A stretch of 43,739 bases of DNA from a virus. The position numbers were made by a program, and so were the translations under genes. Position 1 is the stretch's first letter. Each line of letters begins with the position of its first letter. The notes below the pieces were generated by a model. That model did not search any database and was not told the origin of the DNA. It saw only the letters and a list, made by a program, of their open reading frames with translations. Shown here one piece after another: positions 28,524-36,794 of this stretch. The stretch lies in IMG/VR virus record IMGVR_UViG_3300021139_000035, positions 1 through 43,739 of that record. The stretch is one strand, 5' to 3'.

Positions 28524-29393
28524 ATGGCAAGATATAATACGCAGTTGCCTATGGCTTTTGCACCAGCTACAGGGCTGATTCAAACCGTAAATAGCAACAC
28601 AACAATTACAACACCTTATCAAGGACTGTATACAGAAATTTCATCGACAACTTCTGCAACGTTTACTATTACCTTGCCAGCACCGGCAAGTTTTCCCGGT
28701 ACTACACAGACCTTTTTTAATAACTCGTCATATTCGGTCACACTAAGTTCTTCGGCAAACTTTGTAGGCAGTATTGGTTCAAATTCAACTAGTCTTACAC
28801 TATTCCCAACTGGTACAGTTTCAATATTTTCTGATGGAACATATTATGTATGTATGGCAGGAACTGGAGGCGGTTTAACTGCGAGTACTTTAAGTGCTAG
28901 TTCAACAGTTACATTAAGCCCAGCTAATGCTAACGTAACACTTAGTCCAACTGGTTCTGGTCAAGTAACAATTAGTCCGGCAACAACTGGTTCTATTACT
29001 AACATGACTTTTACTGCTGGCGGATTAACAACATTACAACAAACTACTGAAGTGTTGGTAACTGCGGCAAGTCCAGGAGGTACAGTAAGTTTGAACTATA
29101 ATACTTCAGACATTGTTTATGTGACAGGTATGAGTTCAAACTTTACGCTTGCACTTACTAACGTACCTAGCACACTATTAAGAACTATTACAATCACATT
29201 GATTATGGTACAAGGTGGTACACCTTATATTCCAAGTTCAGTTTCAATAAACGGAACTGGTGCAAGTATTACATGGCCAGCTGGTATTACTCCAAGCGGT
29301 ACAGCCAACAAGGTTAACATTGCCACTTTCTTTATTGTCAATGCAACAGCCACTCCTAACTATGTGTTAGGTCAGATCAGTGAATACGGATAA
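28524..29393 (+). CDS. Tail-fibre-like structural protein
   Basis: A 289-aa protein. The N-terminal half has strands separated by Thr/Ser-rich loops (FTITLPAPASFPGTTQTFFN, TLFPTGTVSIFSDGTYYVCM). The middle holds VTLSPTGSGQVTISP, recalling the NGSGQV motif of the fibres at 2499 and 4440. The C-terminal domain (residues about 185-289) runs SLNYNTSDIVYVTG, FTLALTNVP, TITITLIMVQGGTPYIPSSV, then ITWPAGITPSGTANKVN. This last domain is widespread in marine T4-like fibre proteins and probably forms the tip or a trimeric knob. The gene begins 12 nt after the previous stop, consistent with one late operon. Confidence 0.65.
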   Translation: MARYNTQLPMAFAPATGLIQTVNSNTTITTPYQGLYTEISSTTSATFTITLPAPASFPGTTQTFFNNSSYSVTLSSSANFVGSIGSNSTSLTLFPTGTVSIFSDGTYYVCMAGTGGGLTASTLSASSTVTLSPANANVTLSPTGSGQVTISPATTGSITNMTFTAGGLTTLQQTTEVLVTAASPGGTVSLNYNTSDIVYVTGMSSNFTLALTNVPSTLLRTITITLIMVQGGTPYIPSSVSINGTGASITWPAGITPSGTANKVNIATFFIVNATATPNYVLGQISEYG

Positions 29394-29415
29394 TCAATAA
29401 TTTAGGAGAATAAGA

Positions 29416-31089
29416 ATGCCAATTACAAGTACCGTGGGAGGAAGTGTTGAGTTAAAAGGACTTGGCGGCGCTCACCCAGGAGTTGCACCAATAGATACCA
29501 GTGCAAGCACTGCGGCTGGATCCATCGGAACTATGACAGTATCATCCGGCGCCTGGGTAAGTTCAGGAACTACTCCACCAGGCTACCCATCTGGATATTA
29601 CCCTCTTAGTATTTCTAGTGTGTCGGGGCAACGTGTAGCATTTGATCCATTCGGACAAGGTGCAATTACATATAGCATTCCAAATGCAACTAGTGGCACA
29701 ATTAGTAGTGTGAGCGGAACTACAGTTACTATCAGCGGCAATACAAGTGGTATGAGCCAAGGTAGTGACTTTACAATCACGCTGCCTGGCGGCGGCACTG
29801 GTTCTAATAATTATGTATTTGGACAATTATATCCAGGAACATATTATGTTGCATCTGTATTAACCAGCAATCAAATAACTCTAGCAAGCAGTTATTCAAA
29901 CGCTATAGCTAATAGTCCTATAACATTTACTGGTACCTATAATACTAGTTATGGTTACACTGGTATGCAATATATCAGCGGAGGGTTGCCCAGTGGACTT
30001 ACATTTACTGCAAGTACTGGAACAGTGAGCGGAACTATACCAATTAACAGTAACTCAAATCCAGGTTACAATAATGGTATGATATTGAATTATCCACCAA
30101 CGGGCGGATTGTATTCAGGACAACCAGTTCCGTCTACCGCTTACGGATTCAAAGTTCGCGCTACCGATGCACTTGGCATTAATACTACGGATCGTACTTA
30201 CAGTATTAACTTGAGTGTGCCTTATGCATATCGTCAAGTTATTACTACAACATATCTACAAGCTGGTTATGCCAATAGTGCAGTTTGGCAAACTACTTGC
30301 CGCGTTACAAATTCAACAGACACTTCTATCGACTTAGGATCTGCAGGATATCAAGAAGTTGCCCATAATTATCAAATGAGCGCACACAACTATACACGCA
30401 GTTTTACATTTGGTGCGGCTGGAACTCATTGCGGTGCTGCCAGTAACGTTATTGCATTTAATATGCGCACTGAAACAGCTAACACTGCTGGTTACTCACG
30501 TAGTTATCCTGTAAGTCAAAACAACTGTTCTACCTTACGTCAAGAATATTACTTTGCATGGTGTACAAGTCCTGCAAGTGCAACTTGTTATGAAATGAAC
30601 CTATCAACCGAACAGGGTTATACTGCTCCAACTAGTTGTCCGGGAGGTAATGCATTGACCGGCAATAGCTGGGACGGTTACGGAGTTTGGATGAGTCAAA
30701 ATTATAATATGACTTATGCTACTCGTAGTGTTACAAGTCGTGGAGGTACTAATGTTTCAGGCGATGCCCAAGGTAAAGTAATGGAAGGTAAAATCAACGC
30801 TTATGGTGGTCGAGAAGGTTGTCCAAGTACTAACTGGCGCAGAACTGTTCAAAGTACTAACACTACAGTTGATGCCGCAGGCGCTAAACCCTATAACTCA
30901 GGCGAAGAAAACCATATGACTGGTCAAGATTGGGGGTATTGTGTTGGATTCTACGGCCCAGCCGGTCACGTTAACACTGCATACAAGTTTATCTATGCTA
31001 CAGAAGCTGGTTACGGCACTAATGCTAGTTTAGAAGCCAAAGGCGGCCACCCAGGAAATAGTTCAGGAACTTGTTGCTGGCGAGATTAA
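29416..31089 (+). CDS. Putative adhesin with Ig-like domain and cysteine-rich C-terminus
   Basis: A 557-aa protein, last of the fibre block. A putative Ig domain of the He_PIG type is visible: GAITYSIPNA, then GGLPSGLTFTASTGTVSGTI at residues 189-208. Its two halves are separated by a YYV-type module (residues about 91-185). RATDALGINTTDRTYSINLS follows. The C-terminal 260 residues contain all ten cysteines (295, 339, 371, 383, 391, 408, 469, 509, 553, 554) and many His, Trp and Tyr, and end in CCWRD. No other protein of the block is like this. It may be a receptor-binding tip stabilised by disulfides or metal. GGAG precedes the ATG. Confidence 0.65.
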   Translation: MPITSTVGGSVELKGLGGAHPGVAPIDTSASTAAGSIGTMTVSSGAWVSSGTTPPGYPSGYYPLSISSVSGQRVAFDPFGQGAITYSIPNATSGTISSVSGTTVTISGNTSGMSQGSDFTITLPGGGTGSNNYVFGQLYPGTYYVASVLTSNQITLASSYSNAIANSPITFTGTYNTSYGYTGMQYISGGLPSGLTFTASTGTVSGTIPINSNSNPGYNNGMILNYPPTGGLYSGQPVPSTAYGFKVRATDALGINTTDRTYSINLSVPYAYRQVITTTYLQAGYANSAVWQTTCRVTNSTDTSIDLGSAGYQEVAHNYQMSAHNYTRSFTFGAAGTHCGAASNVIAFNMRTETANTAGYSRSYPVSQNNCSTLRQEYYFAWCTSPASATCYEMNLSTEQGYTAPTSCPGGNALTGNSWDGYGVWMSQNYNMTYATRSVTSRGGTNVSGDAQGKVMEGKINAYGGREGCPSTNWRRTVQSTNTTVDAAGAKPYNSGEENHMTGQDWGYCVGFYGPAGHVNTAYKFIYATEAGYGTNASLEAKGGHPGNSSGTCCWRD

Positions 31090-31092
31090 TCT

Positions 31093-31105
31093 ACTAAATA
31101 TTCTA
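31093..31105 (+). promoter_or_regulatory. Possible T4-type late promoter
   Basis: ACTAAATATTCTA starts three bases after the previous stop codon. It contains the TAAATA core and matches 8 of 13 positions of the extended T4 late consensus. A ribosome-binding site (GAGGA, about 31118-31122) and the ATG at 31127 follow at suitable spacing. The position, at the border between the fibre block and a different gene group, supports it. Confidence 0.5.
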
Positions 31106-31126
31106 CAATTTTAGTACGAGGAACTT

Positions 31127-31990
31127 ATGATAGACAGGATCAAACAATTTAATGACAGAAGCGTAACAGTAGATTTGCAATCAGACACTAGTATGTTGTC
31201 TGAAACCGATAAACAACATGTTATTAAAGCATTGAACAAAGAATGGACCAATCCAAAATTCAAAATGCGTTGGTTTGTGGGTCAAGCACAGGTTACAATA
31301 TATGCCAAATATCGTCAATTTTTAATGGAATTAAAAAGTCGAGAAGAAGGTATTGAAGATCTCGAATATAAAATGGAACAATGGGAAATTGATATCGCTC
31401 GTCATGAAATGATTGCGCAAGAAGCTGTAGATGAACTAGATAAGCGATTGGCAAAACTTGAAATTAAAAAGTTAACACGAGATTTAACACGCAGTCGCCG
31501 TATTGTTGAAGGTTGGTATTTAGAGCGCCAGCTGTATTGTGATTTAATTAATGAGTTTTTAGCAAGTCCGGAAGCATTATTGCCAGATAATAGCGGAAGA
31601 ACTTATGCAGATATTATCAACACTGATGAAGAAGATATCTACGAAGAATTGCTATGGACACATAGATTAGCAAAACAAGCATCTTGCGATATATTATTTT
31701 ATGGAAAAATCAATAGTGGTAACATGGATGCTATTCTTAGCATGAATCCCGAGCAACAAGCGCAGACATTTGCCTTAGCTACAAATTTTAGCATGCAAGT
31801 TCAAAATTATCTGTTAGAATTACAGGATCAGGCACATAAACATGGATCTGCAGGCCTTTCTTTCAATAATGGAGATCTGTTGATACCTAAACAAACATTA
31901 ATGCCTAAGGCAACAGAAACAAATCTAGGTAACACAGAAACAACAAAAAATGACGAAGTCAAGGATATGTTAAATGTATATTCTATATGA
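31127..31990 (+). CDS. Hypothetical protein with coiled-coil segment
   Basis: A 287-aa charged protein, very different from the Thr/Asn-rich fibres before it. Residues about 60-135 are a long helix rich in Glu, Lys and Leu (ELKSREEGIEDLEYKMEQWE, then LDKRLAKLEIKKLTRDL) and probably form a coiled coil. A second helical part covers about 135-235. The last 45 residues are polar and probably flexible. There is no catalytic motif. The place directly after the fibres and the helical build would suit a fibre-assembly chaperone or connector, but this is a guess. It overlaps the next gene by 17 nt. Confidence 0.6.
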   Translation: MIDRIKQFNDRSVTVDLQSDTSMLSETDKQHVIKALNKEWTNPKFKMRWFVGQAQVTIYAKYRQFLMELKSREEGIEDLEYKMEQWEIDIARHEMIAQEAVDELDKRLAKLEIKKLTRDLTRSRRIVEGWYLERQLYCDLINEFLASPEALLPDNSGRTYADIINTDEEDIYEELLWTHRLAKQASCDILFYGKINSGNMDAILSMNPEQQAQTFALATNFSMQVQNYLLELQDQAHKHGSAGLSFNNGDLLIPKQTLMPKATETNLGNTETTKNDEVKDMLNVYSI

Positions 31991-32528
31991 ATCTAAAAGA
32001 CATAAAATAGAACAACTTAAAGACTATGGTAAATTTTGGTTTTATGTCATAGGATATATTGCCCCAGAAGATCAAACAACTGTTGATTTATTTGATTTAT
32101 CCTACACAGAAATTTCTCAAGAAGTAGCTGATTGTGATCTGTTAGCTCCATCTAATGATGGTGTAGCTATCGTCAAACAACTTACTGAATCTATGAAAAG
32201 AGCAGATTTTGTTGGCCCAACGGGTGTTAACTACACCGAAAACGATGGTAAAAAATTCTATTATCATTTAACAGAAGAAGACAAAATTAATAGTTGTACT
32301 TTACTTAGAGAAATAATGAAGTTACAAATCCGTAATCACGGTCACCGTAAAGATCCGGTAGAATTGGCAGCTTTGTCAACAGCTATTGATCAGCTGCCAA
32401 CAAACGATTTGAATATTACGCAAATGTTTATGAGTACTTATTTTGAATTTGAAACAGGTTATACACAATTTAAGACTAAAGTTCCAATTATCAATATTAA
32501 ATTCAAATATGACGGAGAAGGGTTCTAA
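31974..32528 (+). CDS. Hypothetical protein of the fibre-flanking pair
   Basis: A 184-aa mixed alpha/beta acidic protein starting MYILYESKRHKIEQL. Its ATG lies inside the end of the previous gene with AAGGAT upstream, so translation is probably coupled and the two products may act together. Visible segments include FWFYVIGYIAPEDQTTVDLF and a helical region around EEDKINSCTLLREIMKLQIR. It ends with a beta hairpin (KVPIINIKFKYDGEGF). I do not recognise the family. A strong terminator follows 24 nt after the stop codon, closing this transcription unit. Confidence 0.6.
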   Translation: MYILYESKRHKIEQLKDYGKFWFYVIGYIAPEDQTTVDLFDLSYTEISQEVADCDLLAPSNDGVAIVKQLTESMKRADFVGPTGVNYTENDGKKFYYHLTEEDKINSCTLLREIMKLQIRNHGHRKDPVELAALSTAIDQLPTNDLNITQMFMSTYFEFETGYTQFKTKVPIINIKFKYDGEGF

Positions 32529-32552
32529 CCAATTCACTTCTATAAAATTAAG

Positions 32553-32588
32553 AAAGATGCTATACTAAGTAAGATAGCATCTTTTTTT
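32553..32588 (+). terminator. Intrinsic terminator after the fibre-flanking genes
   Basis: AAAGATGCTAT (32553-32563) pairs perfectly with ATAGCATCTTT (32574-32584) around a 10-nt loop, and the right arm runs into a stretch of seven T. It follows the stop at 32528 and precedes the ATG at 32599. It therefore separates the structural genes from the enzyme cluster. Confidence 0.85.
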
Positions 32589-32598
32589 ACGGCTGTTT

Positions 32599-34281
32599 AT
32601 GTCCAAAATTTTTAGTATCCCAATTAATCCAAAACTGAATGTTGATCAATTTAATCAGTTTTATAAATTCTTATCTGATTATAAGGAGTACATTCGTGAC
32701 ATTTATTTTACCAGTCGCATAGCACCATTCATGCAAGATGCGATGGGCGATGTATTTGTTATACAAGAAGATCAGTCGCATCTTATTGAAACAGCACTAT
32801 ATATACAAAGAACTTTGGGTATTCCAATTAGTGCAACATTCAATAATATACAAGTTGCACCTACACAAAAAAATCTAGATATCTTTATTAAAAATTTTAA
32901 GACATTATATGATGCCGGTATACGTAGTGCGACGATTCCTCATACACACTGGATGGCAACAGGACAAATTAAAGCCGCATTTCCTGACCTTTATGTTAAA
33001 AATACAATATTACGAGAAGTAACTACCGCACAGGAAGTAGTTAATCTAGCACAATACGGTTTTGATTATATAAATCTTGATAGAGATTTGATGAGAGATC
33101 ACGATCGTTTACGAGAAATAAAAAAAGCAAAAGAATATATTAAGAAAACATTAGGTAAAGATATAGCAATTAGCTTGTTGGCAAATGAAGGGTGTGCTGG
33201 CGGATGTAGTATGATGGAAGAACACTTTCATTTTAACAATGCAAGAGAAGATGCAAACAGTCCGCAATACTTTAATGATACTATTAGCCGTGTAAGTTGT
33301 CCTAACTGGAATGTACAAGATTCGTCTATCTTTCTTAAACAAGCTAATTTTACTCCTTGGCGAGAAGACTGGGACGAATTTATTAACGATCTTGGGATAG
33401 ATAGTATTAAAATGCATGGTAGAGAAGGCATAACTAGATTGTTTGAAACTATGGAAATTGTTCGTAGATATGCAGCCGGTGAAGAATTTTTATATCCAGG
33501 GTTTGAAAGATATTTAGAAGAAACTAATCTTGTTGAAAAACCTATTAATATATGGCGAAATAAAATTAAAACATGTAGGTTTGAATGTTGGGATTGTAAT
33601 TATTGTGACAAAGTGTATGAAAAAAAATCTGATATAGAGTTTTCAGAACTAGTAAAACATGCCGCCGATTGTGTGTTACGATCAGGAGTACCAACTGTCC
33701 GTGTCAATGCCCCAGGATTGACCAGTATTAGAGTGCAAACTTTACTAAATTTACTAGCGCAGGGTGTAAATACATATTTAGAAATTGGTGCGGCACAGGG
33801 TGCAACATTTTGTGCAGTATTAAAAAATAACCCTATTAGGGCTATTGCCATAGATAATTGGCAACAAAATATACAACCGGCTAACGGGCAAGTTACTATG
33901 CCTAATAATAGTATCAACACTTTTATCAAAAATTTTGAACAGTACAAAGGAAAATCACAAATAAGTATTATAGATCAAGATCTATTTGATGTAGATGTAA
34001 CACCTTTTGCTAATTCGGTTGGCATGATGTTCTATGATGGTCCCCACGATAAAGAAGTTACAAAACGTGCAGTAGTACATTATGCACCGGCATTGACAGA
34101 TGAAGCCATAGTAGTATTTGATGATGCAAATTGGCCGTCAGTTGTAGCAGGCGCAAAAGCAGGTATAAAAGCGGCAGGTTTTGAAGTAGCTTATGAAAAA
34201 TTAATGTTAAATGACTTAGAAGATCCCAATGCTTGGTGGAATGGGGTGTTTGTTACCGTCATAAGGAGACTAAATGATTAA
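32599..34281 (+). CDS. U32-peptidase-like Fe-S domain fused to a SAM methyltransferase
   Basis: A 560-aa two-domain enzyme. Residues about 1-300 resemble the U32 TIM-barrel family: a YINLDRDL strand, NEGCAGGCSMMEEHF (Cys199, Cys203), SCPNW (Cys234) and DLGIDSIKMHGRE, matching the U32 signature around GIDS.KIEGR. U32 members such as UbiU/UbiV, TrhP and RlhA bind a 4Fe-4S cluster and act in hydroxylation of quinones or RNA. A second Cys set, CRFECWDCNYC (326, 330, 333, 336), precedes the C-terminal class I methyltransferase: motif I LEIGAAQG (394-401), acidic loop AIDNW, then FYDGPHD and VVFDDANW. The fusion is unusual. First gene of the seven-gene cluster; its end overlaps the next gene by 8 nt. 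The substrate is unknown. Confidence 0.7.
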   Translation: MSKIFSIPINPKLNVDQFNQFYKFLSDYKEYIRDIYFTSRIAPFMQDAMGDVFVIQEDQSHLIETALYIQRTLGIPISATFNNIQVAPTQKNLDIFIKNFKTLYDAGIRSATIPHTHWMATGQIKAAFPDLYVKNTILREVTTAQEVVNLAQYGFDYINLDRDLMRDHDRLREIKKAKEYIKKTLGKDIAISLLANEGCAGGCSMMEEHFHFNNAREDANSPQYFNDTISRVSCPNWNVQDSSIFLKQANFTPWREDWDEFINDLGIDSIKMHGREGITRLFETMEIVRRYAAGEEFLYPGFERYLEETNLVEKPINIWRNKIKTCRFECWDCNYCDKVYEKKSDIEFSELVKHAADCVLRSGVPTVRVNAPGLTSIRVQTLLNLLAQGVNTYLEIGAAQGATFCAVLKNNPIRAIAIDNWQQNIQPANGQVTMPNNSINTFIKNFEQYKGKSQISIIDQDLFDVDVTPFANSVGMMFYDGPHDKEVTKRAVVHYAPALTDEAIVVFDDANWPSVVAGAKAGIKAAGFEVAYEKLMLNDLEDPNAWWNGVFVTVIRRLND

Positions 34282-35800
34282 AAAAATTAAAAAAATTATA
34301 GTATTTGGTGGCGGCACAAGTGGATGGTTAACTGCGGCCTATATGGTTAAGAATCTTAATATACCAGCAGAAATAGTTTTAATTGAAGATGCTAGTGCTG
34401 GTCCCATCGGAGTAGGCGAAGGAACACAACCTTTTACTGCTAGATTTTTATATGAAGCTGGAATTCCTCCAAAAGACTGGATGAAATCAAGTCAGGCAGT
34501 ATTCAAATATGGAGTTGAAATTTCGGGATTTAACGAAGAACCGTATTTTGTAGACAACGATGTTCCTACAAACTGTATGATAGGGCAAGGTTTATTCACA
34601 AGCGATTATTTTGTAGACAGACCTTATAGTGAAGTAAGAGACTGGCACCCTGCATACCAACTAGCTAAAGCCAATGTTAGTAGTAAGTATGACGAATATC
34701 TAGATGCTAACCATGGCTCTGGACCCGAAAGCTACGGCGCTGTTCATTTCAATGCGTTTGATATTATCAAAACTATTAAAAATATTATTATAGATAAAAT
34801 TACTTACGTTGATACAAGGATTACAGATATCCAACAAGATAAAGATGGTATATCAAAATTAGTTGATCAGAACGGTAAAGAATATACAGCAGATTTATAT
34901 CTAGATTGCACTGGATTTTCTAGTTTATTAATAGAAAAAACATTAGGATCTCCTTTTACAAGTTATGCTCCTTGGTTGCCATGTGATAGTGCAGTTGCAA
35001 TGCCTACAGAATTTAAGGATCCTGTGAATGAAATGCACCCTTATACTAAGTCAACCGCAATGACTTCAGGCTGGCGCTGGACTATTCCTACGTTTACTCG
35101 CATTGGTAATGGATACGTGTATAGCAGTAAGCATTTGACTCCTGAACAAGCTGAACAAGAATTAAGAGAAAGTATTGGAGAATTTAATGCTCCAGCTAAA
35201 CACCTTAAAATGAAGTGTGGAGTTCATAAAGAAATCGCTGTAAAAAATGTTTGTGCAGTCGGACTAAGTGCTGGTTTTATCGAACCACTGGAAGCAACCG
35301 GTATAACTTTTACAACAGCCACAGTACAAAGTATTGCTGAGGTGTTAAATCTAAATGGAAATGTTTGGAATGATTACGCCAGAAAAAATCTTAATGCTGG
35401 TTTTTATGAAATGACTACTGAAATATTTGCGTTTGTATGGGCACACTATTATTTCAGTAGCAAAAATGACACACAATTCTGGCAAGATATCAGAAAAATG
35501 AAAATTTCTGATTTACCTAAAGAAGTACAAGATATATTAAATGTATTTTTAGAACGTCCATTGCCTTATATTTTCTTAAAACCAAACAGTATGTTTTGTA
35601 CTTTTCAATGGTTTACTATGTTGCATGCTGGCGGCGCTTATAAAAATGTCACCAGTAATTTAACTCCTAAACAAAAACAATATAGTAAATATTTTTTAGA
35701 TTCACACACTGCAAGAGTTAACCTAGCAAAAACAATATTTCCTAATCAATATCACTATTTAAGGTCTTGGTATAGTGATTGGGAATCCGAGGAGATCTAA
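34274..35800 (+). CDS. FAD-dependent tryptophan-halogenase-family enzyme
   Basis: A 508-aa protein of usual length for the family. The FAD-binding GGGTSGW is at residues 12-18 and GVGEGTQPF at 46-54. Lys78 in AVFKYG aligns with the catalytic Lys79 of PrnA and RebH. The halogenase signature W-x-W-x-I-P is intact (W267, W269, I271, P272), and Glu340 in EPLEATGI matches the conserved catalytic Glu. Family members use FADH2, O2 and chloride or bromide to halogenate an aromatic ring and need a separate flavin reductase, none of which is seen here. AAGGAG precedes the ATG, inside the end of the previous gene. The substrate could be free or protein-bound; neither is shown. Confidence 0.85.
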   Translation: MIKKIKKIIVFGGGTSGWLTAAYMVKNLNIPAEIVLIEDASAGPIGVGEGTQPFTARFLYEAGIPPKDWMKSSQAVFKYGVEISGFNEEPYFVDNDVPTNCMIGQGLFTSDYFVDRPYSEVRDWHPAYQLAKANVSSKYDEYLDANHGSGPESYGAVHFNAFDIIKTIKNIIIDKITYVDTRITDIQQDKDGISKLVDQNGKEYTADLYLDCTGFSSLLIEKTLGSPFTSYAPWLPCDSAVAMPTEFKDPVNEMHPYTKSTAMTSGWRWTIPTFTRIGNGYVYSSKHLTPEQAEQELRESIGEFNAPAKHLKMKCGVHKEIAVKNVCAVGLSAGFIEPLEATGITFTTATVQSIAEVLNLNGNVWNDYARKNLNAGFYEMTTEIFAFVWAHYYFSSKNDTQFWQDIRKMKISDLPKEVQDILNVFLERPLPYIFLKPNSMFCTFQWFTMLHAGGAYKNVTSNLTPKQKQYSKYFLDSHTARVNLAKTIFPNQYHYLRSWYSDWESEEI

Positions 35801-36234
35801 TGTTAAACCAACTAAATTCAAATTCGTATGCAACCTATACTGTAAAAAATAGACAGCCTAAGGGAGATAGTTACATAGATGCCAAAATTGATAAAGATCG
35901 ATATAAGCTAAGACGATGGATACAAACATTATTAGCAGATCGAGAAGTAATTGTTTTCTGGACTGAAGACGATAAAGATTATGTAATGATAGGAACTACA
36001 AATGTAAATCCAGGCGAGGGTTATGGAGAATTGCCAACTAATTTACCAACGGTAAAATGTAATATCAATGGTACTGAAGTAGACGAACCACAATTTATTA
36101 CATTTCATTGCGTACCAGGTAGAGAAATTGCTACAGTAGATGTTGATCACATAACTAAATTCATAGTCAGCATTGACGGACTAGTTGAATTAACAGAAAA
36201 AGCATTAAAGGAAGAAGCAAATGGTAAGGGATGA
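35800..36234 (+). CDS. Hypothetical protein in the modification cluster
   Basis: A 144-aa protein. The start chosen is the ATG at 35800, which shares its A with the stop codon of the halogenase (TAATG) and has GAGGAG 6 nt upstream; an upstream TTG in frame would add only seven residues. The sequence is mixed alpha/beta and acidic: YSIDAKI-like start (SYIDAKIDKDRYKLRRWIQT), EVIVFWTEDDKDYVMIGTTN, FITFHCVPGREIATVDVDHI. There is no known catalytic motif. Its place between a halogenase and a hydroxylase and the 14-nt overlap with the next gene suggest it works with them, for example as a substrate carrier or recognition factor. That is inference only. Confidence 0.6.
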   Translation: MLNQLNSNSYATYTVKNRQPKGDSYIDAKIDKDRYKLRRWIQTLLADREVIVFWTEDDKDYVMIGTTNVNPGEGYGELPTNLPTVKCNINGTEVDEPQFITFHCVPGREIATVDVDHITKFIVSIDGLVELTEKALKEEANGKG

Positions 36235-36793
36235 TTTTATCGGAGTGTTTGATAATATATTTTCTCCTCAAGAATGTGACGACATTATTGCCTATTATAA
36301 CGAGTTAAAAAAATTAAATCTTGTATTCAATCGTCCAGACAACGCCCACGATAAAAAAGATGAAACATTGTATTTGTTTGAACCAGATACATTGTATATG
36401 AAATCTACAAATCCTGTGATACAAACTATAATGGAAAGAGTTTGGAAATGTTATGCAGAGTATCAGGATACTTACAGCATTTTAAGATTAAAAAATGAAC
36501 AAGGCATCACAGGAATTAAAATTCAAAAAACTGAACCAGGTGGCGGATATCATCTTTGGCATTATGAAAATCAGGGAAGGATGCACTCTGATAGATTTTT
36601 AGTATTTCAAGTTTATCTTAATTCTGTAGAAGCTGGTGGCGAGACTGAATTTTTATATCAAAAAATACGAGTAAATGCACAACAAGGCAGAGTGGTGTTA
36701 TGGCCGGCAGGTTTTACACATACTCATAGGGGTAATCAACCATTAAGTGGTGACAAATATATCATTACTGGTTGGATTGAATACTTAAATTGA
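36221..36793 (+). CDS. 2OG-Fe(II) oxygenase, prolyl 4-hydroxylase type
   Basis: A 190-aa single-domain dioxygenase. The iron-binding triad is visible as His114-x-Glu116 (LWHYEN) and a distal His in FTHTHRGN (His169 most likely, His167 possible). Lys179 in GDKYIITGW fits the 2-oxoglutarate carboxylate contact. The double-stranded beta-helix core spans about 97-188, with a helical N-terminal part (SPQECDDIIAYYNELKK) typical of the P4H family. Related enzymes hydroxylate prolines or other side chains. AAAGGAAG within the preceding gene is the ribosome-binding site. Fibre-linked phages often carry such genes, but the substrate cannot be read from sequence. Confidence 0.8.
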   Translation: MVRDDFIGVFDNIFSPQECDDIIAYYNELKKLNLVFNRPDNAHDKKDETLYLFEPDTLYMKSTNPVIQTIMERVWKCYAEYQDTYSILRLKNEQGITGIKIQKTEPGGGYHLWHYENQGRMHSDRFLVFQVYLNSVEAGGETEFLYQKIRVNAQQGRVVLWPAGFTHTHRGNQPLSGDKYIITGWIEYLN

Positions 36794-36794
36794 T

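Noticed and set aside
6921-31089. A diversity-generating retroelement acting on the fibre genes.
   Set aside because: No reverse transcriptase gene and no template/variable repeat pair with adenine-directed changes were seen in the window.
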